From the NCBI GenBank assembly GCA_021813005.1, contig JAKAMH010000027.1:1-11946 (forward strand): a DNA stretch of 11,946 bases, in the 5' to 3' direction. The notes under the pieces are model-generated. The model was not told the DNA's origin, did no database searches, and worked only from the letters and a program-made list of their open reading frames with translations. Shown piece by piece: positions 6,181 to 11,946 of the stretch; position 1 is the first letter of the stretch, and every line of letters begins with the position of its first letter. Made by a program: the position numbers and the translations under genes. Origin of the DNA: a bacterium (lineage in GTDB: Bacteria; Patescibacteriota; Microgenomatia; Levybacterales; UBA12049).

Positions 6181-6270
6181 ATGAAGGTATTGCCGGTGGA
6201 TACTCCAACCGGCGATAGAGATGGATTTCCCAAATCTTCTCGGTTCATAGTCCGGTATAATATCAGATAA
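6181..6270 (+). CDS. Tiny ORF (29 codons) after the AGG tract, doubtful
   Basis: The frame starts MKVLPVDTPTGDRDGFPKSS and ends RYNIR. It is preceded by AAGGAGGTC, a near-perfect Shine-Dalgarno, but only 1-2 nt separate it from the ATG, which is too close for efficient initiation. Codons 3-13 lie in a strong hairpin (6188-6217). There is no recognised protein family, so the coding claim is weak. It may instead be a non-coding RNA region or the tail of a decayed gene whose frame ran through the GGA repeat. Confidence 0.2.
   Translation: MKVLPVDTPTGDRDGFPKSSRFIVRYNIR
6188..6217. other. Strong hairpin next to the AGG tract
   Basis: Arms 6188-6197 (tattgccggt) and 6208-6217 (accggcgata) pair over 10 bp with one T-G wobble, extended by gga/tcc with a one-base bulge and a 3-nt loop (tac). 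It starts 7 nt after the ATG of the tiny ORF. No T-run follows, so it is not a typical terminator. Confidence 0.55.
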
Positions 6271-6411
6271 ATACAAGAATAAAAATCTATCTGTATAATC
6301 AAGTTGAAATCTTTTTCTAACTTTACCTTACCTTTGCAGAAGAGGGATGCAATCCCTGAAGAGATCTGAAATTATTCTTACATTCCATTACCCCTTAAAG
6401 GATTATTAAAC
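6271..6411. other. AT-rich spacer upstream of the toxin-antitoxin pair
   Basis: Nothing coding is seen. A small perfect hairpin gggat/atccc around gca lies at 6344-6356. Base composition shifts to AT-rich here and remains so through the toxin-antitoxin genes. Confidence 0.4.
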
Positions 6412-6450
6412 TTGACAAGACATCACTATTTGTATAGTATAGTATATACA
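6412..6450 (+). promoter_or_regulatory. Promoter and possible operator of the BrnT/antitoxin operon
   Basis: A consensus TTGACA (6412-6417) is followed by TATAGT at 6433-6438 (15-nt spacer) and again at 6438-6443 (20-nt spacer). The second lies exactly 6 nt before the toxin ATG at 6450, implying a leaderless transcript. The segment 6431-6450 starts tgtata and ends tataca, an inverted repeat covering the -10 region and the first base of the start codon. This is a natural place for autorepression by the ribbon-helix-helix antitoxin. Exact box choice is uncertain. Confidence 0.5.
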
Positions 6451-6746
6451 TGAGAATCGATAAAGGTTTACTGGAATTTGAGTGGGATAAAGGAAATACA
6501 GGAAAAAACAGAAAACACGGAGTTGATGATAAAGAAGCTGAGGAAGTATTTTTTGACAAAGATAAAGTAACATTTCAAGATACAGTTCATTCAACGGAGA
6601 ACGAAGAGCGATTGCGCATAATCGGAAAAACGAAAAAAGCACGCTTGCTGTTTATTGTATTTACTAAACGGGGTAAAAAAGTAAGAATTATATCTACAAG
6701 AGATGTAAACCGAAAGGAGGTGCCATTATATGAAAAAGCAGCTTAA
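6450..6746 (+). CDS. brnT: BrnT family toxin of a type II toxin-antitoxin system
   Basis: The 98-residue protein shows the BrnT pattern: FEWDKGNTGKNRKHGVDDKEAEEVFFD in the first half (split here as FEWD at 10-13, N and KHGV at 20-25, then EAEEVFFD), HSTENEERLRIIG in the middle, a hydrophobic LLFIVF strand, and VRIISTRDVNRKEVPLYE at the end. BrnT toxins have a RelE-like fold and act as ribonucleases that block translation when free of antitoxin. Length is typical of the family. There is no Shine-Dalgarno; the promoter position suggests leaderless translation. The gene overlaps the antitoxin by 17 nt. Its AT-rich composition differs from the flanking housekeeping genes and fits horizontal acquisition. 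Confidence 0.88.
   Translation: MRIDKGLLEFEWDKGNTGKNRKHGVDDKEAEEVFFDKDKVTFQDTVHSTENEERLRIIGKTKKARLLFIVFTKRGKKVRIISTRDVNRKEVPLYEKAA
6713..6722 (+). promoter_or_regulatory. Strong Shine-Dalgarno for the antitoxin
   Basis: AAAGGAGGTG is nearly fully complementary to the 16S 3' end and lies 7 nt before the antitoxin ATG, within the coding region of the toxin. Confidence 0.85.
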
Positions 6747-6990
6747 ACTACCAAAATTTAACAATGAGGATGAAGAGCGGGAGTTTTGGGCAAGTGTAGA
6801 TTTGTCTGAATATTATGACTCCTCTGATATGGAAAAAATCAGTTTTCCCAACCTTAAGCCAACCAGTAGATCCATATCCATCAGAATACCCGAATTCTTA
6901 CTTAACAGAGTGAAAGAAAAAGCTAATGAAATTAATGTCCCATATCAATCTTTGATTAAGGAGTATATTAAAAAAGGTATATTATCATAA
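6730..6990 (+). CDS. CopG/BrnA-type ribbon-helix-helix antitoxin
   Basis: The 86-residue protein has an acidic N-terminal region (KLPKFNNEDEEREFWASVD, then DLSEYYDSSD) like the toxin-binding part of the CopG-antitoxin family that usually partners BrnT. A ribbon-helix-helix DNA-binding domain follows at about 46-85 (SRSISIRIPEFLLNRV, then VPYQSLIKEYIKKGI). It should neutralise the toxin and repress the shared promoter. The ATG at 6730 is preceded by AAAGGAGGTG (6713-6722), an excellent ribosome-binding site placed inside the end of the toxin gene. The antitoxin thus has a strong Shine-Dalgarno while the toxin has none, which should favour antitoxin excess. Confidence 0.88.
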   Translation: MKKQLKLPKFNNEDEEREFWASVDLSEYYDSSDMEKISFPNLKPTSRSISIRIPEFLLNRVKEKANEINVPYQSLIKEYIKKGILS

Positions 6991-7039
6991 GGGCTCTTCG
7001 CGAAATAATCTTTATAGCTATCTTGCTCCGAAAGCCTGA

Positions 7040-7180
7040 GGGCCGTAGGGAATCGTCGAGTTTAATTTACGACGTGCCTTAGGATCTATCTAAGGCTATT
7101 TAAAGAACCGCAGGTATCTACCGCAAGAAGAAAACGTAAAAGCGTTACGGCTTATAAGGCTTCACGATCAAAATGCGTTT
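7040..7180. other. Hairpin-rich spacer after the antitoxin gene
   Basis: No gene is seen. Several short perfect hairpins follow each other: cgtcg/cgacg (7054-7074), gccttag/ctaaggc around gatctat (7076-7096), ggta/tacc (7116-7125 region) and cgtaa/ttacg (7135-7150 region). The second could act as a weak terminator for the toxin-antitoxin transcript, although it is followed by tatttaaa rather than a T-run. It may be a decayed element or a structured RNA; I do not recognise a family. Confidence 0.3.
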
Positions 7181-7182
7181 AC

Positions 7183-7207
7183 AAAACCACGCCGATGAAC
7201 GGCGGGG
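7183..7207 (-). terminator. Intrinsic terminator of the DUF21/CBS gene
   Basis: On the minus strand CCCCGCCG and CGGCGTGG pair (one mismatch) around TTCAT, followed by TTTTG. It begins 3 nt after the stop codon of the DUF21/CBS gene. Confidence 0.7.
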
Positions 7208-7209
7208 CA

Positions 7210-8337
7210 TTATCTATGGGTAACTTCGTTCTCAAGAGTGTCGAATTCATCCCGTATCTCGCCCACCAGGCTCTCGACGATATCCTCCAGTGCCGCCAGT
7301 CCTACTGTCCTGCCGTGGTCATCCTCAACCACTGCGATGTGCACCCGTTTTTTCCTGAGAAGCACCAGCACATCGTCAATCCGGGCATTTTCCCGAACTC
7401 TCGGAATTTTCCGCAGAATATGCAACTTAGACAAGGTCTGTCCGCCGTGGCGCCTCAGAAAATTCTTGTAGAGATCCTTCATTGAGAGAAGCCTTTTTTC
7501 ACCAATGATATCCCTGTAGATATCTTTTATGTGCACGAAACCAATAACCTCGTCAATTGTCCGGTTGTAGACGGGGAAACGGCTATGGGGATACTTCTGG
7601 GTTACTGCCACAATTTTTTCTATAGAGGCCTGCTTTTCAAAGGCAATAATCTTGCCACGCGGGATCATAATGCGGCGCACCGGTATGTCGCCGAGCTTAA
7701 GCGCGCTGTAGACCATCTCCACCTCGTCCTTTTCCAGCGCCCCCTCTCTAGCACTTTGGGCCAAAATCATCTTGATCTCCTCCTCTGAGTAGGCTTGTTC
7801 CTGGCCCGATGCCGGGGAAAATCCCAGAAGCCGCATGACAAAGCCGCCGGTATAATTAAGCACCCAAATGAAAGGTTTAAATGTATTGGTAAATAACGTC
7901 ATGGGGGTAATAATCAGAAGAGAAAGGCGTTCTGTTTTCTGAAGCGCTATACTTTTGGGCACCAGCTCACCGATGACAACCTGAAAAAAGGTGATGAGAA
8001 GCAACGCGCCGATAATCGCTACCACATGGGCAGAGATGAGCGAGAGACGGATCGGCATAATCTGTCGGAGCAGCGGCTCAAGTAGCTTGGCAACCACCGG
8101 CTCTCCCAGCCAGCCAATCGCCAGAGACGCCAATGTAACGCCAAGCTGGGTTGATGAAATAAATGTGCTCAGCTGACCAAGTGATTCCTGTACCCGTTTG
8201 GCTGCCTTATTGTTTTTTTTGGCGAGCTCATCAATACGAGTTTTTCGGACAGCCACCAGCGCGAATTCTGAGGCGACGAAGAAACCATTCAGAAGAATAA
8301 GGACAAGAATGAGGACAAGTTGCGGCACTACCTCCAT
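7210..8337 (-). CDS. DUF21/CBS-domain membrane protein (hemolysin C/CNNM-like), no CorC domain
   Basis: With the ATG at 8337 the protein has 375 residues. The N-terminal half (about 1-175) is a DUF21/CNNM transmembrane domain with LLNGFFVASEFALVAVRKTR (16-35), LASLAIGWLGEP (69-80) and the conserved GELVPKSIALQ (123-133). Two CBS domains follow, about 221-285 (IMIPRGKI, FPVYNRTIDEVIGFVHIKDI) and 310-362 (IAVVEDDHGRTVGLAALEDIVE). Proteins of this group are linked to Mg2+ or Co2+ efflux and ion homeostasis; the CBS pair probably binds adenine nucleotide. The usual C-terminal CorC/HlyC domain of about 80 residues is absent, as the chain stops soon after CBS2 and a terminator follows. A TTG six codons upstream is possible, but homologues begin near the hydrophobic helix. 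It follows nadE by 39 nt. Confidence 0.9.
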   Translation of the reverse strand: MEVVPQLVLILVLILLNGFFVASEFALVAVRKTRIDELAKKNNKAAKRVQESLGQLSTFISSTQLGVTLASLAIGWLGEPVVAKLLEPLLRQIMPIRLSLISAHVVAIIGALLLITFFQVVIGELVPKSIALQKTERLSLLIITPMTLFTNTFKPFIWVLNYTGGFVMRLLGFSPASGQEQAYSEEEIKMILAQSAREGALEKDEVEMVYSALKLGDIPVRRIMIPRGKIIAFEKQASIEKIVAVTQKYPHSRFPVYNRTIDEVIGFVHIKDIYRDIIGEKRLLSMKDLYKNFLRRHGGQTLSKLHILRKIPRVRENARIDDVLVLLRKKRVHIAVVEDDHGRTVGLAALEDIVESLVGEIRDEFDTLENEVTHR

Positions 8338-8345
8338 GGGTAAAA

Positions 8346-8354
8346 AGTATAGCA
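8346..8354 (-). promoter_or_regulatory. Extended -10 promoter of the DUF21/CBS gene, near-leaderless
   Basis: TGCTATACT on the minus strand is an extended -10 box ending 8 nt before the ATG at 8337, with no Shine-Dalgarno between. It lies in the short gap after nadE, so this gene may be transcribed both on its own and by read-through. Confidence 0.5.
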
Positions 8355-8376
8355 AGGTACGCGCATAATTACCAGC

Positions 8377-9159
8377 CTAGCTAATCTGCTCCGTATCCAT
8401 ATACGGAAGTCTGTCTTTAAGTTCTCCTTTCTCTATCCACCACCAGATCCTCTCAACCGTCTTTCTGTCATACCCCTTCTTGATAATTTCCTGACGGCTG
8501 AACTTCTTATCATAATGCAGCTCAAGCACGGCATCTGCCACCTGGTAAGTAAATCCAAATTCACCCTCGTCTGTTTGACCTTCCCAGAGACCGGCGGTCG
8601 GCGCGCTTTTCAGAATTTTTTCAGGCACACCAAGATAGGCAGCCAGAGCGTATACCTGCGTTTTATAAAGATTTCTCAGCGGCTCGATGTCTGATGCCTC
8701 GTCCCCAAACCGCGTATAGTAGCCAAGCCGGTGCTCTGTCTTATTCTCTGTCCCGATGACAAGGTAATTGAGTTTTTTGGCAAGGTCATAAAGTACAGCC
8801 ATCCGCATGCGTGCCATGACATTCCCAAGCCGCGGCGCGTCAATTTCCTTGTCGTAGGCAAAGAAGCTGTCCGTCATTGGCTGTATATCCACTGTCCGCG
8901 TGTGTTTTTTGGGGATACCGAGATCAGAGATTACAAGCTTTGCATTAGATGTCCCGGCGGTGTTGAGCATGCCATAAGGCAGAAGGACAGGGTAGACATG
9001 CTCCGGTCCAAGTGCCCGCACCGCCAGTGTCAGGCTGGTTGCCGAGTCAATGCCGCCTGAGACGCCGATCAAGGCACCAGCAATTCCTTCTTCGTTCAAA
9101 GTTTTTTTGATAAACGTTTCAAGTTCCTTAGCCGTTTTTAGCGGATCAATTTTTTCCAT
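8377..9159 (-). CDS. nadE: NAD+ synthase, ammonia-dependent type
   Basis: NadE makes NAD+ from nicotinate adenine dinucleotide, ATP and ammonia, the last step of NAD biosynthesis. The 260-residue protein has no glutaminase domain, so it should use free ammonia. The PP-loop SGGIDSAT lies at about 34-41. Later landmarks are GTENKTEHRLGYYTRFGD, DIEPLRNLYKTQVYALAAYLGVP and APTAGLWEGQTDEGEFG, all hallmarks of NadE substrate and nucleotide binding. I chose the ATG at 9159 rather than the upstream TTG because a TATAAT box ends exactly 6 nt before it, so the transcript should start on this codon. It is followed by the DUF21/CBS gene. A 61-bp stretch covering the PP-loop is repeated exactly at 10771-10831 in a nadE remnant. 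Confidence 0.96.
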   Translation of the reverse strand: MEKIDPLKTAKELETFIKKTLNEEGIAGALIGVSGGIDSATSLTLAVRALGPEHVYPVLLPYGMLNTAGTSNAKLVISDLGIPKKHTRTVDIQPMTDSFFAYDKEIDAPRLGNVMARMRMAVLYDLAKKLNYLVIGTENKTEHRLGYYTRFGDEASDIEPLRNLYKTQVYALAAYLGVPEKILKSAPTAGLWEGQTDEGEFGFTYQVADAVLELHYDKKFSRQEIIKKGYDRKTVERIWWWIEKGELKDRLPYMDTEQIS

Positions 9160-9165
9160 AGGCAA

Positions 9166-9174
9166 ATTATACCA
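9166..9174 (-). promoter_or_regulatory. Leaderless extended -10 promoter of nadE
   Basis: On the minus strand TGGTATAAT is an extended, consensus -10 box. Exactly 6 nt separate it from the ATG, placing +1 on the A of the start codon. No good -35 box is seen at the usual distance and there is no Shine-Dalgarno. Confidence 0.65.
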
Positions 9175-9204
9175 CCAGTCTCCCGAGAGCCTGTCATATT
9201 TCTA

Positions 9205-9213
9205 TGTTATGAT
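9205..9213 (+). promoter_or_regulatory. Extended -10 promoter of the glycosyltransferase gene
   Basis: TGTTATGAT is an extended -10 box ending 12 nt before the ATG at 9226, giving a predicted leader of about 6 nt. It is divergent from the nadE promoter, with only about 30 nt between the two -10 boxes. Confidence 0.5.
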
Positions 9214-9225
9214 CGGTAAAGACTT

Positions 9226-10737
9226 ATGTACAAACCGGCACTTCTCCTCCTGGCTCTTGTTGTGGTATTAGGATTCTGGTTGCGTTTTTATAATCTCCAA
9301 AACAACCCGGCAGGATTTTTTTGTGACGAGGCATCTATCGGGTACAACGCGTACACCATACTAACAACCGGCAAAGATCAGTACGGCCTGCCGTTCCCTG
9401 TATTTTTTGAGTCATTCGGCGACTACCGTCCTCCTCTTGCCATATATTCGGCCCTTCCCGCGGTCGCATTTTTCGGCCTCACAGAGTTTGCCGTCCGCCT
9501 GCCCTCAGTTATTTATGGCCTTCTCACTATCTTTATCATGTACTTTTTGGGAAGAGAATTGTTCCCAGAAAAAAGATGTTTCGGCATCATAACAGCCTTT
9601 GTTTCTGCCACAATGCCCTGGCTTATCCACTACAATAGAACAGGATTTGAGTTCAGTATCTATGCCGCCTTCTTCTCATTGGCTGCTCTGCTCTTCTTAA
9701 AAGCTGTTCGCAGGAAAAGATACATCATTCCAGCCTTTATGGCCTCTGCGCTCACTCTTTACACATACCAACCGGCAAGATTGCTGGTTCCCCTCCTTAT
9801 TGCAGGAATCCTGTTTATTTATAGAAAAACATATTTCAAAGAAAAACGGGTAGTTGTGCTTGGACTACTCTCCTTTACCGTGATCAGTATTCCCTTGGTC
9901 ATGGATTTACTAAGCGGCAACGGTATGGCGCGCTTCAACGCTGTTTCTGTTTTCTCCCCCCATTTACCCTTTTTTGAAACTATCACTCGTGTTTTATACA
10001 ACTATTTTATCCAGCTCTCTCCACTTTATTTCTTAACTGGTGAGCCAACTCCTATCACCCGTCACTTCACAGGTGGCTTAACTCCGCTTCTCTCTGTTAC
10101 CGTACCTTTCGCGTTCATTGGCTTCTTGGCTATTCTCTTTTCGATGAAAGACAGGGCGTCTCAATTTCTTCTATACTGGCTTGCCTTATATCCTGTCGCC
10201 GGCGCAGTCACCGCAGATGCGCCGTTCACAAGCCGCGGGATAATCGGTGCACCACTCTTGGCCATCCTTATTTCTCTGGGGATACTTTCTATCACACATC
10301 TCCTGGGAGACAAAAGACTAAGGATAGTAGTAACATCTGTTATTCTTGCGGGAATAGTCATTAACCTTGCCTTCTTTTTAAAATTTTATTTCACGACTTA
10401 CCCCCGTTACTCCGCGGATTTTTGGGGGTGGCAGTACGGGGCAAGAGGTATTGTCCATTACTTTGCTTCTCATGAGACAAATTATGATGATTTAGTAATG
10501 GCTCCTGAGTTTAACGCACCTGATATTTTCTTCAAATTTTATGCACCACATGACTGTAGTAAATGTAAGCTGGGTTCTCCCGATAACTCGTATGTCGAGG
10601 GGCGGAGCCAGCTCTATGCTATTACACCCGGTTATATGCAAATACACCCGGAATTTCTCTACTCTCCTCTAGAAAAAATCACTTATCCCTACGGGGACAC
10701 CGCGTTTGTTATAACAAAGGTTGTACTCAAGAAGTAA
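9226..10737 (+). CDS. Membrane glycosyltransferase, GT-C fold (GT39/ArnT-like)
   Basis: The 503-residue protein has a hydrophobic first helix (about 4-20), then FFCDEASIGYNA with the acidic pair D34-E35 at the place of the catalytic Asp in the first outer loop of GT-C enzymes. A second acidic site, SFGDYRPPL, follows at about 63-71. About ten further membrane segments follow, and the last 90 residues are a polar outer domain with a HDCSKCKLG cysteine pair. Such enzymes transfer a sugar or mannose from a polyprenyl-phosphate donor to lipids, proteins or glycans outside the membrane. The acceptor here is unknown. It is divergent from nadE, with a separate promoter, and convergent with the nadE remnant. 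No terminator is seen after the stop; an 8-G run begins at 10740. Confidence 0.85.
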   Translation: MYKPALLLLALVVVLGFWLRFYNLQNNPAGFFCDEASIGYNAYTILTTGKDQYGLPFPVFFESFGDYRPPLAIYSALPAVAFFGLTEFAVRLPSVIYGLLTIFIMYFLGRELFPEKRCFGIITAFVSATMPWLIHYNRTGFEFSIYAAFFSLAALLFLKAVRRKRYIIPAFMASALTLYTYQPARLLVPLLIAGILFIYRKTYFKEKRVVVLGLLSFTVISIPLVMDLLSGNGMARFNAVSVFSPHLPFFETITRVLYNYFIQLSPLYFLTGEPTPITRHFTGGLTPLLSVTVPFAFIGFLAILFSMKDRASQFLLYWLALYPVAGAVTADAPFTSRGIIGAPLLAILISLGILSITHLLGDKRLRIVVTSVILAGIVINLAFFLKFYFTTYPRYSADFWGWQYGARGIVHYFASHETNYDDLVMAPEFNAPDIFFKFYAPHDCSKCKLGSPDNSYVEGRSQLYAITPGYMQIHPEFLYSPLEKITYPYGDTAFVITKVVLKK

Positions 10738-10747
10738 AAGGGGGGGG

Positions 10748-10912
10748 TTATTCCCGGCGCTTTTCAGCAAGCACCGCCAGTGTCAGGCTGGTTGCCGAGT
10801 CAATGCCGCCTGAGACGCCGATCAAGGCACCCATAAAACCTACCCGCTTAATCGCTAATTGAATTAGTTGCTCCGCATCAAGCACCACGCTCTTGGTATC
10901 CATACATTTCAT
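10748..10912 (-). pseudogene. nadE paralogue remnant (54 codons) with a segment identical to nadE
   Basis: From the ATG at 10912 the frame reads MKCMDTKSVVLDAEQLIQLA, then IKRVGFM, then the NadE PP-loop segment GALIGVSGGIDSATSLTLAV, and ends LAEKRRE before TAA. The 61 nt at 10771-10831 are identical to 9018-9078 inside nadE. Both proteins have exactly 27 residues before the shared segment, with a weak ungapped match (M, D, E, I, G identical). The upstream regions also correspond: TGTAATCTGCTTATG here against TATAATTTGCCTATG at nadE, 12 of 15 bases. This fits the 5' part of a second nadE copy, truncated and with the PP-loop region homogenised by gene conversion. About 200 residues of the enzyme are missing, so it cannot be an NAD+ synthase. 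A short expressed peptide is possible but unproven. Confidence 0.75.
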
Positions 10913-10918
10913 AAGCAG

Positions 10919-10946
10919 ATTACATAAGATTCCGGAAAGAAGGCAA
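10919..10946 (-). promoter_or_regulatory. Relict leaderless promoter of the nadE remnant
   Basis: On the minus strand TTGCCT, a 16-nt spacer and TGTAAT precede the ATG at 10912 by exactly 6 nt, the same geometry as the nadE promoter. It lies in the 60-nt gap after the Clp gene. Confidence 0.45.
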
Positions 10947-10972
10947 GAGAAACTCTCAAGTAGCGTAACAGG

Positions 10973-11946
10973 CTACGGATAGGCTTGCGGCATTGTTTCT
11001 CCCAGTCTTCGTACCTTGGTGCCCTTCCCTCCCTGATAGACTTCTGCTCCTTCAGTCATTATCCCCAGCATGACATCCCTCTGTACATCGTTAATCCTAT
11101 CTGTACAAAAGGACATCTGACCGTCCAGCACGGTCGCAACGAGCGTTGCGCCTTTGGTTACCACCCCATCCATAATCAGATCAGAAGCCGGCTCAAGAAT
11201 ATGTTTATCTATTTCATGCCTAATCCCCCGCGCCCCTTGGCTATAATCAATTTTATGCAAGAGCCAGTCCCGACACTCCACTGTTGTAGTAATCCGCGGA
11301 GCGTTAGGATTGCGCTCGTGCAGATTGTTATTAATTTCCCGCAGAAATTTCCAAAAAATCTCTCCGTACTCTCTTTCTCCCAATCCACCAAAGACAATAA
11401 CCTCATCTATGCGGCTCAAAAATTCCGGCATGAAACGGAAATGTTCTTTCAACGCCGAAACGCCGATACTCTGGTTATCCCAATCCTGTCTATCCTCTCT
11501 CCCAAAACCGATCTGCTGCCTTCCTTGCTGCGCATCTATCAGCCTATCTGATCCAATATTGGACGTCAGGATGATAAATGATCTGGAAAAATTAAGGTTT
11601 TCTTCTTGCCCCTTCACTTTCACCTTGAGGTTCGCTTTGTCCATAATTGAGAGAAGCGTTCTATGAAACTGCGGATGAGCCTTCTCAACTTCGTCAAACA
11701 AGATAATGTTCCTGTTTAACAGAAAGTCGGGAGTAATGAGAGGTGGATCATTATATCCCACATAGGAAGGAGGTGCTCCGGTCAATCGTAATGAAGTATG
11801 ACGTTCCGAGAATTCTGAACAGTTTATCAATTTGAGTTGCTCTGAATTTCTATCCTGAAACAAGTGTTCTGCAAGTGCATAAGCTGACTCTGTTTTGCCT
11901 ACACCTGTAGGTCCCAAGAAGAAGAGGACGCTAAGTGAGATCGGAA
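10973..11946 (-). CDS. Clp/Hsp100 family AAA+ unfoldase, C-terminal part
   Basis: The gene enters from the right edge, so 323 codons of the C-terminal AAA+ module are present. They show ISLSVLFFLGPTGVGKTE with Walker A (11-18), an aromatic pore loop GAPPSYVGY (about 56-64), Walker B IILFDEVEKAH (80-90), sensor 1 TSNIG (127-131), PEFLSRID with the arginine finger (about 173-180) and sensor 2 QGARGIRHEID (about 236-246). This is the D2 type of ClpA/ClpB/ClpC, which threads proteins through a hexameric ring. QIGFGRED (about 144-151) sits between sensor 1 and the arginine finger, where ClpA and ClpC carry the IGL/VGF loop that docks on ClpP, while ClpB lacks it. A ClpP-linked role is therefore more likely than pure disaggregation. 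After sensor 2 comes an unfamiliar tail of about 45 residues rich in Gly and charges. The TTG in front of Walker A is internal, not a start. Confidence 0.9.
   Translation of the reverse strand, partial: PISLSVLFFLGPTGVGKTESAYALAEHLFQDRNSEQLKLINCSEFSERHTSLRLTGAPPSYVGYNDPPLITPDFLLNRNIILFDEVEKAHPQFHRTLLSIMDKANLKVKVKGQEENLNFSRSFIILTSNIGSDRLIDAQQGRQQIGFGREDRQDWDNQSIGVSALKEHFRFMPEFLSRIDEVIVFGGLGEREYGEIFWKFLREINNNLHERNPNAPRITTTVECRDWLLHKIDYSQGARGIRHEIDKHILEPASDLIMDGVVTKGATLVATVLDGQMSFCTDRINDVQRDVMLGIMTEGAEVYQGGKGTKVRRLGETMPQAYP

Noticed and set aside
6075..6302. Minus-strand open frames containing poly-Pro or poly-Ser across the AGG tract
   Set aside because: The repeats come only from the trinucleotide tract; the flanks show no protein family and no ribosome-binding site.
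10771..10831. Diversity-generating retroelement template/variable repeat pair with nadE
   Set aside because: The copies are identical with no adenine-specific changes, and no reverse transcriptase gene is in the window.
11915..11917. TTG as the start of the Clp gene
   Set aside because: The frame continues upstream as ISLSVLFF, the strand that always precedes Walker A in this family, up to the window edge.

Overview
This window looks like chromosomal DNA from a small-genome bacterium, most likely a member of the Candidate Phyla Radiation (Patescibacteria, perhaps a Microgenomates-type lineage). That placement is an inference. It rests on a very short YbeY that ends right after its metal motif, a compact housekeeping cluster, several predicted leaderless transcripts, and a mixture of core genes with repeat-rich spacers. 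UGA works as an ordinary stop: ybeY and the DHH gene both end on TGA at sensible places.

Left part (1-3726, minus strand): an informational gene cluster. In transcription order it holds a DHH-type phosphoesterase-like gene, a HIT-family nucleotide-binding protein, ribosomal protein bS21 (rpsU), the rRNA-maturation endonuclease ybeY, DNA polymerase III gamma/tau (dnaX), and the 5' end of a YbaB/EbfC nucleoid-associated protein. rpsU appears to have its own promoter with a leader of about 60 nt, and the DHH gene has a promoter placing the start of transcription almost on its ATG.

Middle part (3727-7209): two long non-coding spacers surround an MFS exporter gene on the plus strand. The first spacer carries a three-unit array with a period of about 140 bp, built of direct repeats that alternate with two different palindromic elements, plus a 32-bp near-perfect palindrome. 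The second spacer carries a diverged copy of that palindrome, a nested palindrome, a pure (AGG)12 tract, a strong hairpin over a tiny ORF, and an AT-rich BrnT/CopG-type toxin-antitoxin pair that looks acquired.

Right part (7210-11946): on the minus strand, nadE (NAD+ synthase) followed by a DUF21/CBS membrane protein that ends in a terminator. Divergent from nadE on the plus strand is a membrane GT-C (GT39-like) glycosyltransferase. At the far end is the C-terminal half of a Clp/Hsp100 AAA+ unfoldase with an IGF-type loop. Between the glycosyltransferase and the Clp gene lies a 54-codon remnant of a second nadE. Its first 27 codons are diverged, but it shares a perfect 61-bp P-loop segment with the intact nadE, in register. 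This remnant and the repeat structures of the middle part are the most unusual content. No complete new multi-gene defence or metabolic system is evident.
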